Shown here: positions 52,728 through 60,894 of the stretch, piece by piece
Numbering within the stretch: position 1 is the first letter of the stretch
Layout of the letters: the number at the start of each line of letters is the position of its first letter
DNA from: Rhodopseudomonas_A palustris_F
Lineage (GTDB): Bacteria; Pseudomonadota; Alphaproteobacteria; Rhizobiales; Xanthobacteraceae
Length of the DNA stretch: 64,000 bases
Assembly: GCF_000013745.1 (NCBI RefSeq)
Contig: NC_007925.1
Location: 5,146,001 to 5,210,000, forward strand
Direction: 5' to 3'
The notes under the pieces: generated by a model
What the model saw: the letters and a program-made list of their open reading frames with translations, nothing else
Told to the model about the DNA's origin: nothing
Databases searched by the model: none
Made by a program: the position numbers and the translations under genes

Positions 52728-52754
52728 TGCTCTCCCGACGCTTCCTCGATTGGT

Positions 52755-52773
52755 ATTTTGAAGCCATCAAAAT
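52755..52773. promoter_or_regulatory. Palindrome ATTTTGA-AGCCA-TCAAAAT upstream of fdsG
   Basis: Perfect 7-bp arms, 5-nt spacer, AT-rich in a GC-rich region. Ends 28 nt before the fdsG start, so it overlaps the likely core promoter. Candidate activation-type half of a LysR binding region. Confidence 0.6.
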
Positions 52774-52812
52774 GAGAATCTATCCAAAGGTCAATAAAGC
52801 TGTCCGATGCTG

Positions 52813-52831
52813 CGATACGGAAACCGTATCG
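52813..52831. promoter_or_regulatory. Palindrome CGATACGG-AAA-CCGTATCG upstream of fdsG
   Basis: Perfect 8-bp arms, 3-nt loop. Its core ATAC-N7-GTAT matches the T-N11-A LysR recognition pattern. Centre is about 95 nt before the fdsG start and 58 nt from the other palindrome, a plausible recognition site for the neighbouring LysR protein. Confidence 0.62.
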
Positions 52832-52876
52832 TCAGCCGGGGCGCGCCGGGCCGGAGGTGAAATGAGGGGAGGCCTG

Positions 52877-52989
52877 CCCCGGACGCAGCGCAGCACGCCG
52901 CGTTTGCGGCGTGGTGCGCTGCAGAGCCGGGGCCGTTACAAATGCTGCCTTCGTAATGGTCCCGGTTCACCTCGCAGCGCAAGAGCGCT
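52877..52989. repeat. Dispersed nested-palindrome repeat, short copy
   Basis: CCCCGGACGCAGCGCA ... CGCCGCGTTTGCGGCG ... TGCGCTGCAGAGCCGGGG, then GTTACAAATGCTGCCTTCGTAAT and GTCCCGG. Same core as 55049-55162 inside the full-length copy at 54978-55214. It lies between fdsR and fdsG, just upstream of the palindromic operators. Confidence 0.85.
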
Positions 52990-53029
52990 GCTCGGCGTCC
53001 GGGACACGAGGCCGCAACCGGCCCTCCAC

Positions 53030-53923
53030 TCAGCTCTCCAGCGTCGGCGCCACTTCGCGGGCGACCTGCACCAGCGCGGCGATCAGCGGGGTCAGCGGCT
53101 CGCGCGGCGGAACCACTAGGCCGATCGAGTAGCTCACCACCGGATCGACGATCGGGATGCTCCGCACCGCATCGGAAAACCCCAGCGTTTCCGCCAGTTT
53201 TGCCGGCATCACGCTGGCCCAGCGGCCGGTCTTGACATGGGTATAGAGCACGATGATCGAATTCGAGGTCAGCGTCGGCTTGGCCTCGGTGCCCACCGCC
53301 TTCAACGCGCGATCGATGATGCGGCGGTTCTGCATATCCGGCGTCAGCAGGCAGAGCGGCACTTGGCCGACCTCACGCCAAGTCACTTCGTCGCGGTCAC
53401 CGAACAAACCATCCGGCGAGGTCAGCAACCGGTAGCTCTCATGATACAGCGGGACCGAGCGCACTTTGCCGAGCGGCTCGTTTTCGATGTAGGTCAGGCC
53501 GGCGTCGACCTCGAGATTTTCCAACAGCCCGAGCACTTCCGCCGAGGTGCAGGACACGATGCGGAACTTGACGTCGGGATGGCGGGCGCGAAACGGCGTG
53601 GTCAAAGCCGCCACCATGCCGAGCACGGTCGGGATCGCGGCGATGCGGATTTCGCCGGACAGCCCGTCCTTCAGCGTCTTGATCTCCTGGCGCATCGAGC
53701 GGACGTCGCCGACGATGCGCCGCGCCCAATCCAGCGTGCGCTCGCCTTCTGGAGTGAAGCCCTGAAAGCGTGAGCCGCGCTGCACCAGCATCACGCCGAG
53801 AATCTCTTCGAGCTGCTTCAGGCTGGTCGACATCGTCGGTTGGGTGACGCCGCAGGATTCCGCGGCCCGGCCGAAATGGCGCTCCTTGGCCAGCGCCAAT
53901 AACAATTCGAGCTTGTCGATCAA
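53030..53923 (-). CDS. fdsR: LysR-family regulator of the formate dehydrogenase operon
   Basis: A 297-residue LysR protein: HTH at 1-60 (ELLLALAKERHFGRAAESCGVTQPTMSTSLKQLEEILGVMLVQRG) and an effector-binding domain with the lobe hinge around IPTVLGMVAALTTPF. In related bacteria a LysR gene (fdsR) beside fdsG activates the operon with formate. Here it is upstream of fdsG on the same strand, 302 nt away, not divergent; the gap contains two LysR-type palindromes and a dispersed repeat. The naming as FdsR rests on position, so identity of the effector is inference. ATG 53923 is followed directly by the HTH. Confidence 0.85.
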   Translation of the reverse strand: MIDKLELLLALAKERHFGRAAESCGVTQPTMSTSLKQLEEILGVMLVQRGSRFQGFTPEGERTLDWARRIVGDVRSMRQEIKTLKDGLSGEIRIAAIPTVLGMVAALTTPFRARHPDVKFRIVSCTSAEVLGLLENLEVDAGLTYIENEPLGKVRSVPLYHESYRLLTSPDGLFGDRDEVTWREVGQVPLCLLTPDMQNRRIIDRALKAVGTEAKPTLTSNSIIVLYTHVKTGRWASVMPAKLAETLGFSDAVRSIPIVDPVVSYSIGLVVPPREPLTPLIAALVQVAREVAPTLES

Positions 53924-54209
53924 TTCCTGCCCCGGCTGTTTTTTGATTAGTTGAAGGCGCTGCTTTGGATCGAACTGTATTTCACCGGCCGGCTATTTTC
54001 TATCGCGATCGCTGCGCCGCGGCGCTGGTGACCTGATGCCGTCCGGTGCGGGCCGCTGCAAAGCTCGTCGTCAAGACGGCTTGACAGCGGCCGGCCCGAA
54101 ACGCCGTCTCACATCGATTTCAGCGTCCAACCGGCATCGGCCAGGGATAAGCCGTGCGGGGCGATGGCAATGCGTGCTAGCGTGCGCATAACAACAACAG
54201 GAGAACGAC
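53924..54209. other. Divergent intergenic region, no gene seen
   Basis: 286 nt between the start of the LysR gene and that of a small plus-strand gene. It should hold both promoters; TGCTAGCG...CATAAC at about 54176-54190 is a weak candidate for the small gene. No repeat is seen. Confidence 0.35.
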
Positions 54210-54350
54210 ATGGCCAAGGGCGAGCAAAAGGGCAATCGGGAAACCAAGAAGCCCAAGAAGGAGAAGGTCAAGACCATCGCCGCGGCGCCGAGCCAAAAGG
54301 GCAGCGGCGGCAGCTGGCAGCCGACTTTGGGATCCGGCAAGAAGAAGTAA
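54210..54350 (+). CDS. Very small lysine-rich protein
   Basis: A 46-residue, strongly basic product: MAKGEQKGNRETKKPKKEK, then a short TIAAAPSQKGSGGSWQPTLG and a GKKK end. AGGAG (54200-54204) lies 5-6 nt before the ATG, an excellent ribosome site. Proteins of this pattern (MAKGQ..NRE.KKPKKEK) are, from memory, widespread unnamed small proteins in Bradyrhizobium and relatives. No function is known to me. The next small genes follow on the same strand after 157 nt. Confidence 0.8.
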   Translation: MAKGEQKGNRETKKPKKEKVKTIAAAPSQKGSGGSWQPTLGSGKKK

Positions 54351-54507
54351 GACTTGAGGGCGCCGCGCTGCAGCGCACAGCGGTGAGGCTCAGCGTCGCG
54401 CTCGGGTTGCGGACGACGGCCGCTCGGCCGCCGCGGGTTTTGCAGCCCGTTGCCAAGGCCGGCCGTTCGGCGCAAGCTGAGCGCGCGCAGACGGCACGGA
54501 GGGGCAG

Positions 54508-54747
54508 ATGAAACACGATCTCGACGGTCGCCACCGCGATCAGGACGGCGAAATCTCCAAGAAACACGGCAACACCTTGGTCGGCACGCTGCGCAAGATC
54601 TATGGCCGCGGCTTCGCCGCGGGGCATCCGGATTCGGCCAAGCTCAGCGAGATCCTCCTCGAACTCAACGAGACATCGTTGAGCCAGCTGCGGCATGACC
54701 ATGGACCGGGGCATCTGGAAAAGAAGATCGCCAAAGCGAGCAAGTAG
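54508..54747 (+). CDS. Small conserved-looking hypothetical protein
   Basis: A 79-residue product with a His/Asp-rich N-terminus (MKHDLDGRHRDQDGEISKKHG), a helix TLVGTLRKIYGRGFAAG, then SAKLSEILLELNETSLSQLRHDH and a Lys-rich end. GGAGGGG about 4 nt before the ATG is a strong ribosome site. I do not recognise a named domain. Its stop codon TAG shares its last base with the GTG start of the next gene, so the two are translationally coupled. Confidence 0.78.
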   Translation: MKHDLDGRHRDQDGEISKKHGNTLVGTLRKIYGRGFAAGHPDSAKLSEILLELNETSLSQLRHDHGPGHLEKKIAKASK

Positions 54748-54944
54748 TGGCGAAGGCGTCCGACTACAGCATTCTGACCTTTCAGCGCAAACCGGGGCGT
54801 TGGCGCGCCAATGTCACGCCTTTGGCGGCGCCCAATGGGCCCCGGCACAGCAAGACCATGCTCGGCTTCGTCACCGCCGAGGATTGCGACACCGAAGAAG
54901 ATGCGGTGAAGGCGGCGAACCAGGCAATCCGCGATCTCGGCTAG
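54747..54944 (+). CDS. Small hypothetical protein coupled to the preceding gene
   Basis: A 65-residue product beginning at GTG 54747, which overlaps the preceding TAG by one base. Sequence SDYSILTFQRKPGRWRANVTPL, then MLGFVTAEDCDTEEDAVKAANQAIRDLG suggests a compact beta-strand/helix fold. No named family recognised. With the two genes upstream it forms a small-protein group bounded on the right by a 237-nt dispersed repeat. Confidence 0.75.
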   Translation: MAKASDYSILTFQRKPGRWRANVTPLAAPNGPRHSKTMLGFVTAEDCDTEEDAVKAANQAIRDLG

Positions 54945-54977
54945 TAGGCGCGGACACCGGTCGATCCGATCGACGCC

Positions 54978-55214
54978 GTCATTCCGGGGCGCGAGCTCAT
55001 CGCCGGCCCGTTAGCCGACCTGCGCCGGTTAAATCGAAGGAAGCTGCGCCCCGGACGCAGCGCACTATGCCGCTCTTGCGGCGTGGTGCGCTGCAGAGCC
55101 GGGGCCCGTTACGGAACGCAGCATTCGTAACGGTCCCGGTTCTGCGGACCAGCGCCAAGGCGCGGCTCCGCGCCCGCGACACGCTATCGGTTCCAGGCTC
55201 GCCCCGGGAATGAC
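54978..55214. repeat. Full-length composite palindromic repeat with inverted ends
   Basis: 237 nt starting GTCATTCCGGGGC and ending GCCCCGGGAATGAC, so the ends are inverted repeats differing by one base. Inside are nested palindromes: CCCCGGACGCAGCGCA ... TGCGCTGCAGAGCCGGGG (about 55049-55101) and CGTTACGGAACGCAGCATTCGTAACG (about 55107-55132). The core is shared with 52877-52989; the GTCATTCCGGGGC end is shared with the element at 16500. No protein is encoded. Confidence 0.85.
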
Positions 55215-55265
55215 GCTTTGGTTGGCTGGACGCGCTCAATCAGCCGAATACGCACTGACCACCGT

Positions 55266-56255
55266 TCAATCCCAGAATCGCTTGGCGGTTGCGAGTTCGG
55301 CGCCGGTCGCGACGGCGGATTGCAGCAAATGATCGATCTTGATGCGATCGCGCGGCGGTGGTGGCGGCAGCTGCGTCGCGGCGCCATGCGGGCGCTTGCC
55401 GTTCGGCGCCGCCACCGAAATCGCCAACCGCTGCTGCACGGCAATATCGTTCAGCGCCCCCAACCGATCCAGCAATTCCTTCAACGTCGACTGGAACGTG
55501 CCCAACCGATCGCGCGCCTTGCGGCCCTCGAACAGCGTCTCGAAGAAGCCGATCGCGTAGTACAGCTTCTTGGCTGAAATCCGCAGCCGGTGGCGCTGCT
55601 CCACATTGAGGTCGTGCAGCCGTTCGGCCTTGCGCATTACTTTGCGGGCGCGCCGCGCCACCACATCAGCGGCGAAGTCCACGGCTTCTCGGTGCGCCGG
55701 CCTCAGCGTTGGCCGCTCCGCCCACGGCCCGGCCTCGATCCAGTGCCGGATGTCGTGCAGCAAGGCGCGGTAACGCGCCGACTGCATCGCCGCCTTGGCC
55801 CCGGCGAACGCCCGGCTCCGCCGCGCGGCGATCTCGGCGAGCCATTCGGCGCGATCCGCCGTGCGCTGGCGCTTGATCCGCAGTTCCAGCAGATGCAGGT
55901 CGCGCGCCGGCCCCAGCCGGCCGGTCAGCCATTTCAACTCGCGCTTGAGCCGCTCGGTTTCGGCGTCCTGCAACAATTCGCCGAACGTCGCGATGGCGGC
56001 GCGCAGCCGCCGCAGCCCGATCCGCATCTGGTGCACGCCATCGGGATTGGCGACGCGCACCGCGGCCTCGTTGCCGACGACGTGGCGCAGCACCGACCTC
56101 GCGATCATGCGAAAGGCATCGACCGTGGCGATGCCGCGCGGCAGCACAATCTTCTCGGCCTTGCTGGCCTCGCTCGATTTGAACACCACGGCCGCACGGC
56201 GGGGCGCAACCCTGCCGTTGGATTTGGGTGCACGGCCTACGGTCGCCTTAGCCAT
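55266..56255 (-). CDS. CHAD-domain protein
   Basis: A 329-residue basic, all-helical protein. The CHAD domain spans about 50-320, with the conserved histidines and basic residues in DGVHQMRIGLRRLRAAIATF, LKWLTGRLGPARDLHLL, LHDLNVEQRHRLRISAKKLYYAIGFFE and LLDRLGALNDIAV. CHAD domains bind phosphate polymers through these positive patches, often on polyphosphate granules. There is no CYTH domain fused or adjacent. ATG 56255 is preferred over TTG 56285. The gene is bounded by repeats and by an oppositely promoted autotransporter. Confidence 0.9.
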   Translation of the reverse strand: MAKATVGRAPKSNGRVAPRRAAVVFKSSEASKAEKIVLPRGIATVDAFRMIARSVLRHVVGNEAAVRVANPDGVHQMRIGLRRLRAAIATFGELLQDAETERLKRELKWLTGRLGPARDLHLLELRIKRQRTADRAEWLAEIAARRSRAFAGAKAAMQSARYRALLHDIRHWIEAGPWAERPTLRPAHREAVDFAADVVARRARKVMRKAERLHDLNVEQRHRLRISAKKLYYAIGFFETLFEGRKARDRLGTFQSTLKELLDRLGALNDIAVQQRLAISVAAPNGKRPHGAATQLPPPPPRDRIKIDHLLQSAVATGAELATAKRFWD

Positions 56256-56503
56256 CTCGTCACGATCATCACCAATGGCCGGCAACTCAGCCGCACGCCA
56301 GATATCGACGACGCGAATACCTTCGGCCGGTGGTTACCACCGGGCCAGATACCCGCCGCCGATATCAATTATCACCGGTTGGGGATAATTTTCAAGGATC
56401 TGCTGGGATCGGCGATGGACCGACCGTGATATGCGCGGCGACGCACATCACTGTCATCTAACCGTCATAATTGCCCGCTGCGTAGTTCCGAGCGGCGGCG
56501 CGG
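56256..56503. other. Intergenic region, no gene seen
   Basis: 248 nt between the CHAD gene start and the autotransporter gene stop, both on the minus strand. It should contain the CHAD promoter; I see no identifiable motif or gene. Confidence 0.4.
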
Positions 56504-58498
56504 CTAGAACGCCAGCTTGACGCCACCGCTGAGCGCCAGATCGTCGCCGCCGCTGCGCGCGAAGGTCGACCCGACCGTCAGCGTCGCCGAGACATTGCCG
56601 GACACCAACGCCGAGACACCCGCAGCGACCCTGCCATAGGTTCGGCCATCGCCCGCAACCGGGGTCAGGATCGGCAATAGCGGCGCCGACACCAGCATGG
56701 TGGTGATGGTGCGGCCCTCGCCGATGAAATCATGCGCGGCGGTAAGGTTGACGAACGGGCTGTAGATCCCGCCGCCGATCAGCAGCGGGTAGCGCAGCTG
56801 CACGCCGGTATCGCCGGTCAGCGCTTCGACGCGCTGGCGATCGACCGTCATCGTCAGCAGCACGTCGCCGGTTTCCGTGTAGCCGTCGATCTGCGCGTTG
56901 CTATAAGTCAGGCTGGCGAGCGGCCCGACGCGGAGCTGGCCGACATCGAACAGGTATCCGGCCTTTCCGGCGACGGTGAACACGTCGGCCCTGGTATTGC
57001 CCCGAATGGTATCGATGATGCCTTGCCGCTGCAGCGCGAAGTCATGGCGGCCGTAGCCGAGCAGGCCGTCGGCGAACCAATGCGCGTCGGCGTAGGAGGC
57101 GTAGCCGGCGAACTGATAGGCATCGATGCGCTCTCGCGCGTTCTGCACGCCGAGTTCGACGTCCGGCTGCGAATAGCCGAACACCCCGCCCACCCGCCAG
57201 TTCTGGTCGAGGCGATACTCCGCCCCGAAGATACCGCCGACCGAATTGTAGTCGTAGCCGGAGCCGTAGAATTGCCGGTCGCGGCTGCCGTTGGCGTAGC
57301 TGGCCGCGCCATAGATCGACCAACGATCCGCCGGGTTGGCCGCTGGCGCCGCTTTCGGCGGTCCCGCATAGGCCAGCGCGGAGCCCAAGCCGAACGGCGC
57401 GAGGCTACGCTGGGCGTCGAGCCGGCCGAACACCGACCCGGTGAAGCCCGTCGCCAGCGCGGTGGAGATGCTGCCCTGCGGCACCACGGTGGTCGGCGCG
57501 TCGATCTGGTTGGCCATATAGCTGGCGATCAGCGCCATCGCCGCGCCGGTCGGATGCACCGAGTTTTCGTAGAAGCAGCCTGTGACCTGAGGGATGGAGC
57601 CGCCGCCATTGGCCTCGCAGCCCGGCACGGCGCTGAAACCGTAGATCGCCGCATTCTCGAAGATCCGCCGCTGCAGGATTTCATAGTTGAACAGGAAGAT
57701 GCGGACGCCGGCCTGCGCCATCGGCCGCAGCAAGGTCTGCAGTTCCTGATAATAGGTATGCGCAAACGCGTCGCGCGCCGGGGCCTGAACCGCAGCACCG
57801 CCCTCCGGTTCGGGAAAATACTTCGAATTGCCGGCGCTGAACCAGGCGATGTTGCGGGCCCCGGCGGCGACCAGCTGCTGCACGCCATAGGTCGCGACGT
57901 CGTTGTAGGTGACCCCATCGAAGGTGCCGGTGATAGTGCCGACGCCGGTGCCGTTGACGGCGCGCGCCGCGGCCTGTGTTCCCAACGTCCTGGCGGCGCC
58001 GACGTCGTTGACGAGCTGCGATGAATCATTGCCGCCGATCGACAGCGCGATCAGGTCGCGATCGGTGAACCGGACGCCGTCATGGGCCAGCCGGGCGAGT
58101 TCATACGGGAAGCCGTAATTGCTGCCGAGAAAGCCAAGGGTGTTGGAGTTGCTGGTCCGCGCGCCGCCGATCGCATAATTCACCATCTCCGGCGCGGCAT
58201 ACAGCGATTGCAGCGTCTGCACGAAGGTGGTGCTGCCGGTGAAGGAGCAAACGCCCGGATAAACACAGGGCTCGTGACCGAGCCGAAACGCGCCGCCCGG
58301 CGCGGTGCCGGTATCCGCATAGCTGTCGCCGAAGCCATAGACGCGCGTGAACTGCGCCTGCGCCGAACCGAGCGTTGCGCCGAGTGACAGCACCGCTACT
58401 GCCGTGGCCGCCGCGGCGCGTTTGACACGCGGTGTCGTGACGCCGCCGCGCCGGTCGCCGCGTCGCCGAACGACCCGAATAGCCGTGATGCTGAGCAT
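56504..58498 (-). CDS. GDSL esterase autotransporter with altered catalytic triad
   Basis: Predicted surface-exposed lipase/esterase with its own outer-membrane barrel, 664 residues. A signal peptide with a long Arg-rich start ends at SAQA (about 48). The GDSL passenger (about 50-335) shows FGDSYADTG with nucleophile Ser59, GG at 111-112, and IGGND (154-158). The last motif, normally DxxHP, is NSVHPTG: His315 is kept but the Asp position is Asn312, read clearly as AAC. A linker follows, then the C-terminal autotransporter beta-domain (about 385-664) ending in LAF, as barrels do. It resembles the EstA group. Whether it is active is open. AGGGG lies 8-9 nt before the ATG. Confidence 0.88.
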   Translation of the reverse strand: MLSITAIRVVRRRGDRRGGVTTPRVKRAAAATAVAVLSLGATLGSAQAQFTRVYGFGDSYADTGTAPGGAFRLGHEPCVYPGVCSFTGSTTFVQTLQSLYAAPEMVNYAIGGARTSNSNTLGFLGSNYGFPYELARLAHDGVRFTDRDLIALSIGGNDSSQLVNDVGAARTLGTQAAARAVNGTGVGTITGTFDGVTYNDVATYGVQQLVAAGARNIAWFSAGNSKYFPEPEGGAAVQAPARDAFAHTYYQELQTLLRPMAQAGVRIFLFNYEILQRRIFENAAIYGFSAVPGCEANGGGSIPQVTGCFYENSVHPTGAAMALIASYMANQIDAPTTVVPQGSISTALATGFTGSVFGRLDAQRSLAPFGLGSALAYAGPPKAAPAANPADRWSIYGAASYANGSRDRQFYGSGYDYNSVGGIFGAEYRLDQNWRVGGVFGYSQPDVELGVQNARERIDAYQFAGYASYADAHWFADGLLGYGRHDFALQRQGIIDTIRGNTRADVFTVAGKAGYLFDVGQLRVGPLASLTYSNAQIDGYTETGDVLLTMTVDRQRVEALTGDTGVQLRYPLLIGGGIYSPFVNLTAAHDFIGEGRTITTMLVSAPLLPILTPVAGDGRTYGRVAAGVSALVSGNVSATLTVGSTFARSGGDDLALSGGVKLAF

Positions 58499-58679
58499 GC
58501 CGAATCACCCCTGTTCGCCGCAGCTGAGCGATGCGTGATCCGGCAGTCGGCACAAGCTGATAGAAATACCGAGACATGCTTTGGTGAGGAGGGCGCCGGT
58601 ATTCAGCTATGCTACGGGGTCTATTTCTTGCGGGACCGCCGCAGTGTCAGCATGGCGAAGCCGATCGTCCCGGACGATC
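58499..58679. promoter_or_regulatory. Promoter region of the autotransporter gene
   Basis: 181 nt between the sensor kinase stop and the autotransporter start on the minus strand. No regulator binding motif is recognised; the region also must end transcription of the kinase operon. Confidence 0.3.
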
Positions 58680-60020
58680 TCAGCTTGCGCTCGCGGCGCC
58701 GGGTTGCGCGCGCCGCGACGGCGACGGAAGCGTGATGCGGACGATCAAGCCGTGCGGCTTGCGGTCGTTGAGCGACAGCGCGCCGCCATGCGCGAGCGCC
58801 ACCGCCTGGGCGATCGACAATCCGAGCCCGAAGCCGGAGGCCTCGTCCATGTTGCGGGCGTCGTCGCCGCGCACGAACGGCTCCAGCATCGCGCTTTTCT
58901 GCGCGTCGGAAATCCCGGGACCATCGTCGGCGACGTCGATCTTCACCGCATCCGGCGTGACGGCGAGACCGATCGAGGTTTCGGCGCCGAACCGCACGGC
59001 GTTTTCCACGAGGTTGGTCACCGCGCGGTGCAGGTCGTCGGGGCGCGCCATCACCGTGGCGTGCGCCGGCCCATGATAGCTCACGGTCTGGCCGGCATCG
59101 GTGAACTGGTCGGCGATCAGTTGCAGCGTAGTCGCGACGTCGGTCAGCGTCATCGCCTCCCGGTTGCGCCCGTTGCGCAGGAACGACAGCACCGACTCCA
59201 GCATCGAGCGCATCTGGTCGAGGTCGCCCAGCATGTGGTTGCGGCAGGCCTCGTCCTCGATGAATTCGCAGCGCAGCCGCAACCTGGTGATCGGCGTGCG
59301 CAGATCGTGGCTGATCGCGGCCAACATCTTGGTGCGGTCGTCGACCAGGGCGGCGATGCGGGCACGCATGTGGTTGAGCGCGCGGGCGACCGAGCGGATT
59401 TCCTCCGGGCCGCGCTCCGGCAGCGAAGCCGCGGCATTGTCCAGCCGGAAATTCTCCGCCGCCTTGGCGAAGGACGACAGCGGCGCCGACAGCGCCCGCG
59501 CCGCCCACAGCCCCAGCAGGGTCAGGCTGACCACCACGAACAAGAGCGTGATCATGCCCGGCCCGCCGAGAAAGAACGGCGGCCGCCAGTCCTCCGGTAC
59601 CCGCACCGAAATCGTTTCGCCGTCAGGCAGCGCCACGCCGATGCGCTCGTCGCTGGTCCCCTCGAGACGCAGCTGACGGTAGTCCCGGCCGAGATGACGC
59701 AGCGGCGGCGACGGCGACGGCCCTGCGCCGGGTTCGATCGCGACGAGCGGGCCGGGCGCGCCGGGCACGATCTCGAACTGTGGAAACGACCGCGCCATCC
59801 CCGCCAGCAGCGCCGGGCGCTCGTCGGCTGACGCTTTGCCCAATATCTGAACCAGCGCGGTGAGTTCGCCGCGGCCGTGCGCGAACGGTTCCTGCTCGCC
59901 CGGCCGATTGACGAAAAACGTCACCGCGATGATGGCGTGGATCACGATGATCGAGATCACCACGATCGCGGCGATCTGGCCGCTGATCCGCTTTGGGACG
60001 ATCCAGCCGAGCCGTCTCAT
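58680..60020 (-). CDS. Sensor histidine kinase (EnvZ-like)
   Basis: Inner-membrane sensor of 446 residues. TM1 about 13-36 (GQIAAIVVISIIVIHAIIAVTFFV), periplasmic domain about 37-165, TM2 about 170-192, HAMP about 193-245, HisKA with phosphoacceptor His in LAAISHDLRTPITRLRL, then HATPase with NLVENAVRFG (N box), VADDGPGI (G1) and GFGLGLSIAQAV (G2). The SHDLRTPITRLRLR form is of the EnvZ/OmpR class. ATG 60020 overlaps the response regulator stop (ATGA), showing translational coupling. Farther in-frame sequence is only the shadow of the regulator gene. Signal unknown. Confidence 0.93.
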   Translation of the reverse strand: MRRLGWIVPKRISGQIAAIVVISIIVIHAIIAVTFFVNRPGEQEPFAHGRGELTALVQILGKASADERPALLAGMARSFPQFEIVPGAPGPLVAIEPGAGPSPSPPLRHLGRDYRQLRLEGTSDERIGVALPDGETISVRVPEDWRPPFFLGGPGMITLLFVVVSLTLLGLWAARALSAPLSSFAKAAENFRLDNAAASLPERGPEEIRSVARALNHMRARIAALVDDRTKMLAAISHDLRTPITRLRLRCEFIEDEACRNHMLGDLDQMRSMLESVLSFLRNGRNREAMTLTDVATTLQLIADQFTDAGQTVSYHGPAHATVMARPDDLHRAVTNLVENAVRFGAETSIGLAVTPDAVKIDVADDGPGISDAQKSAMLEPFVRGDDARNMDEASGFGLGLSIAQAVALAHGGALSLNDRKPHGLIVRITLPSPSRRAQPGAASAS

Positions 60021-60766
60021 GGCTCCGCGGTGGGGGCTGCGAGCAGCGGCTCGACCACCGGCGTGAACATGTAACCGCCGGAGCGAATCGTCTTGATCAG
60101 CATGGCGTCCTGCGGATCGATCTCGATCTTGCGGCGGATCCGGCTGACCAGCACGTCGATGCTGCGGTCGAACGAACCGGAATTGCGGCCTTGCGTCAGG
60201 TCGAGCAGCACCTCGCGCGACAGCACCCGGCCGGCGCGCTCGCAGAAGGCGCGCAACAGATCGAATTCGGCGCTGGTCAGCGCCACCCGGGCGCCGGCCG
60301 GATTGCGCAGTTCGCGCAGCCGGAAATCGATCCGCCAGCCGTCGAAGGCGAACGCCGTGGCGGCGGCGGTCGCGGCCGAGCTGGCGTTCAGCGCCGAGGC
60401 CTGGCGGCGCAGCACGGCGTTGATGCGGGCCAATAGCTCGCGCGGATTGAACGGCTTGACCATGTAGTCGTCGGCGCCCATCTCGAGGCCGACGATGCGG
60501 TCGACGTCCTCGCCGCGCGCGGTCAGCATGATGATCGGCAGCTGGGATTTGGCGCGCACCTTGCGGCACAGGCTGAGGCCGTCCTCGTCCGGCAGCATCA
60601 CGTCCATGATCATCAGATCGACGCGGCGATCGGCCATCACCTTGTGCATCTCGTGGCCGTCCGCCGCCGCGGTGACGTGGCAGCCGTTGGCGCGAAGATA
60701 TTTCGCAATCAGCGCCCGGGTTTCGCGATCGTCTTCGACCACCAGGATATTGGGAATGGCAACCAT
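60017..60766 (-). CDS. OmpR-family response regulator
   Basis: Cytoplasmic transcription regulator of 249 residues. Receiver domain about 4-118 with acidic pocket VVEDD, phosphoacceptor Asp in LMIMDVMLPDEDG, switch Thr in MLTARGED and Lys in MVKPFNPREL; a 20-residue Ala/Ser linker; winged-helix DNA-binding domain about 145-235 (LTSAEFDLLRAFCERAGRVLSREVLLDLT, then RSIDVLVSRIRRKIE and IRSGGYMF). It is first in a two-gene operon with the kinase. ATG 60766 is preferred over the in-frame ATG 30 nt upstream because AAGGGA lies about 6 nt before it. Confidence 0.94.
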   Translation of the reverse strand: MVAIPNILVVEDDRETRALIAKYLRANGCHVTAAADGHEMHKVMADRRVDLMIMDVMLPDEDGLSLCRKVRAKSQLPIIMLTARGEDVDRIVGLEMGADDYMVKPFNPRELLARINAVLRRQASALNASSAATAAATAFAFDGWRIDFRLRELRNPAGARVALTSAEFDLLRAFCERAGRVLSREVLLDLTQGRNSGSFDRSIDVLVSRIRRKIEIDPQDAMLIKTIRSGGYMFTPVVEPLLAAPTAEP

Positions 60767-60894
60767 TCGTTCCCTTTTCGCGATTTCGCGCCGCATGCAA
60801 AGGGGTTTTTGGTTTCCCGATGTTTCCTACCGCCTGCCGACAGCTTACGCGATCGCCGCGGGAAGCCCAAATCCAGCAAAAAACGTCGTTGTGA
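60767..60894. promoter_or_regulatory. Promoter region of the two-component operon
   Basis: 128 nt upstream of the regulator gene and downstream of a small gene, all on the minus strand. Runs of AAAA/TTTT (around 60800-60812 and 60876-60884) are the only AT-rich features; no operator recognised. Confidence 0.3.
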
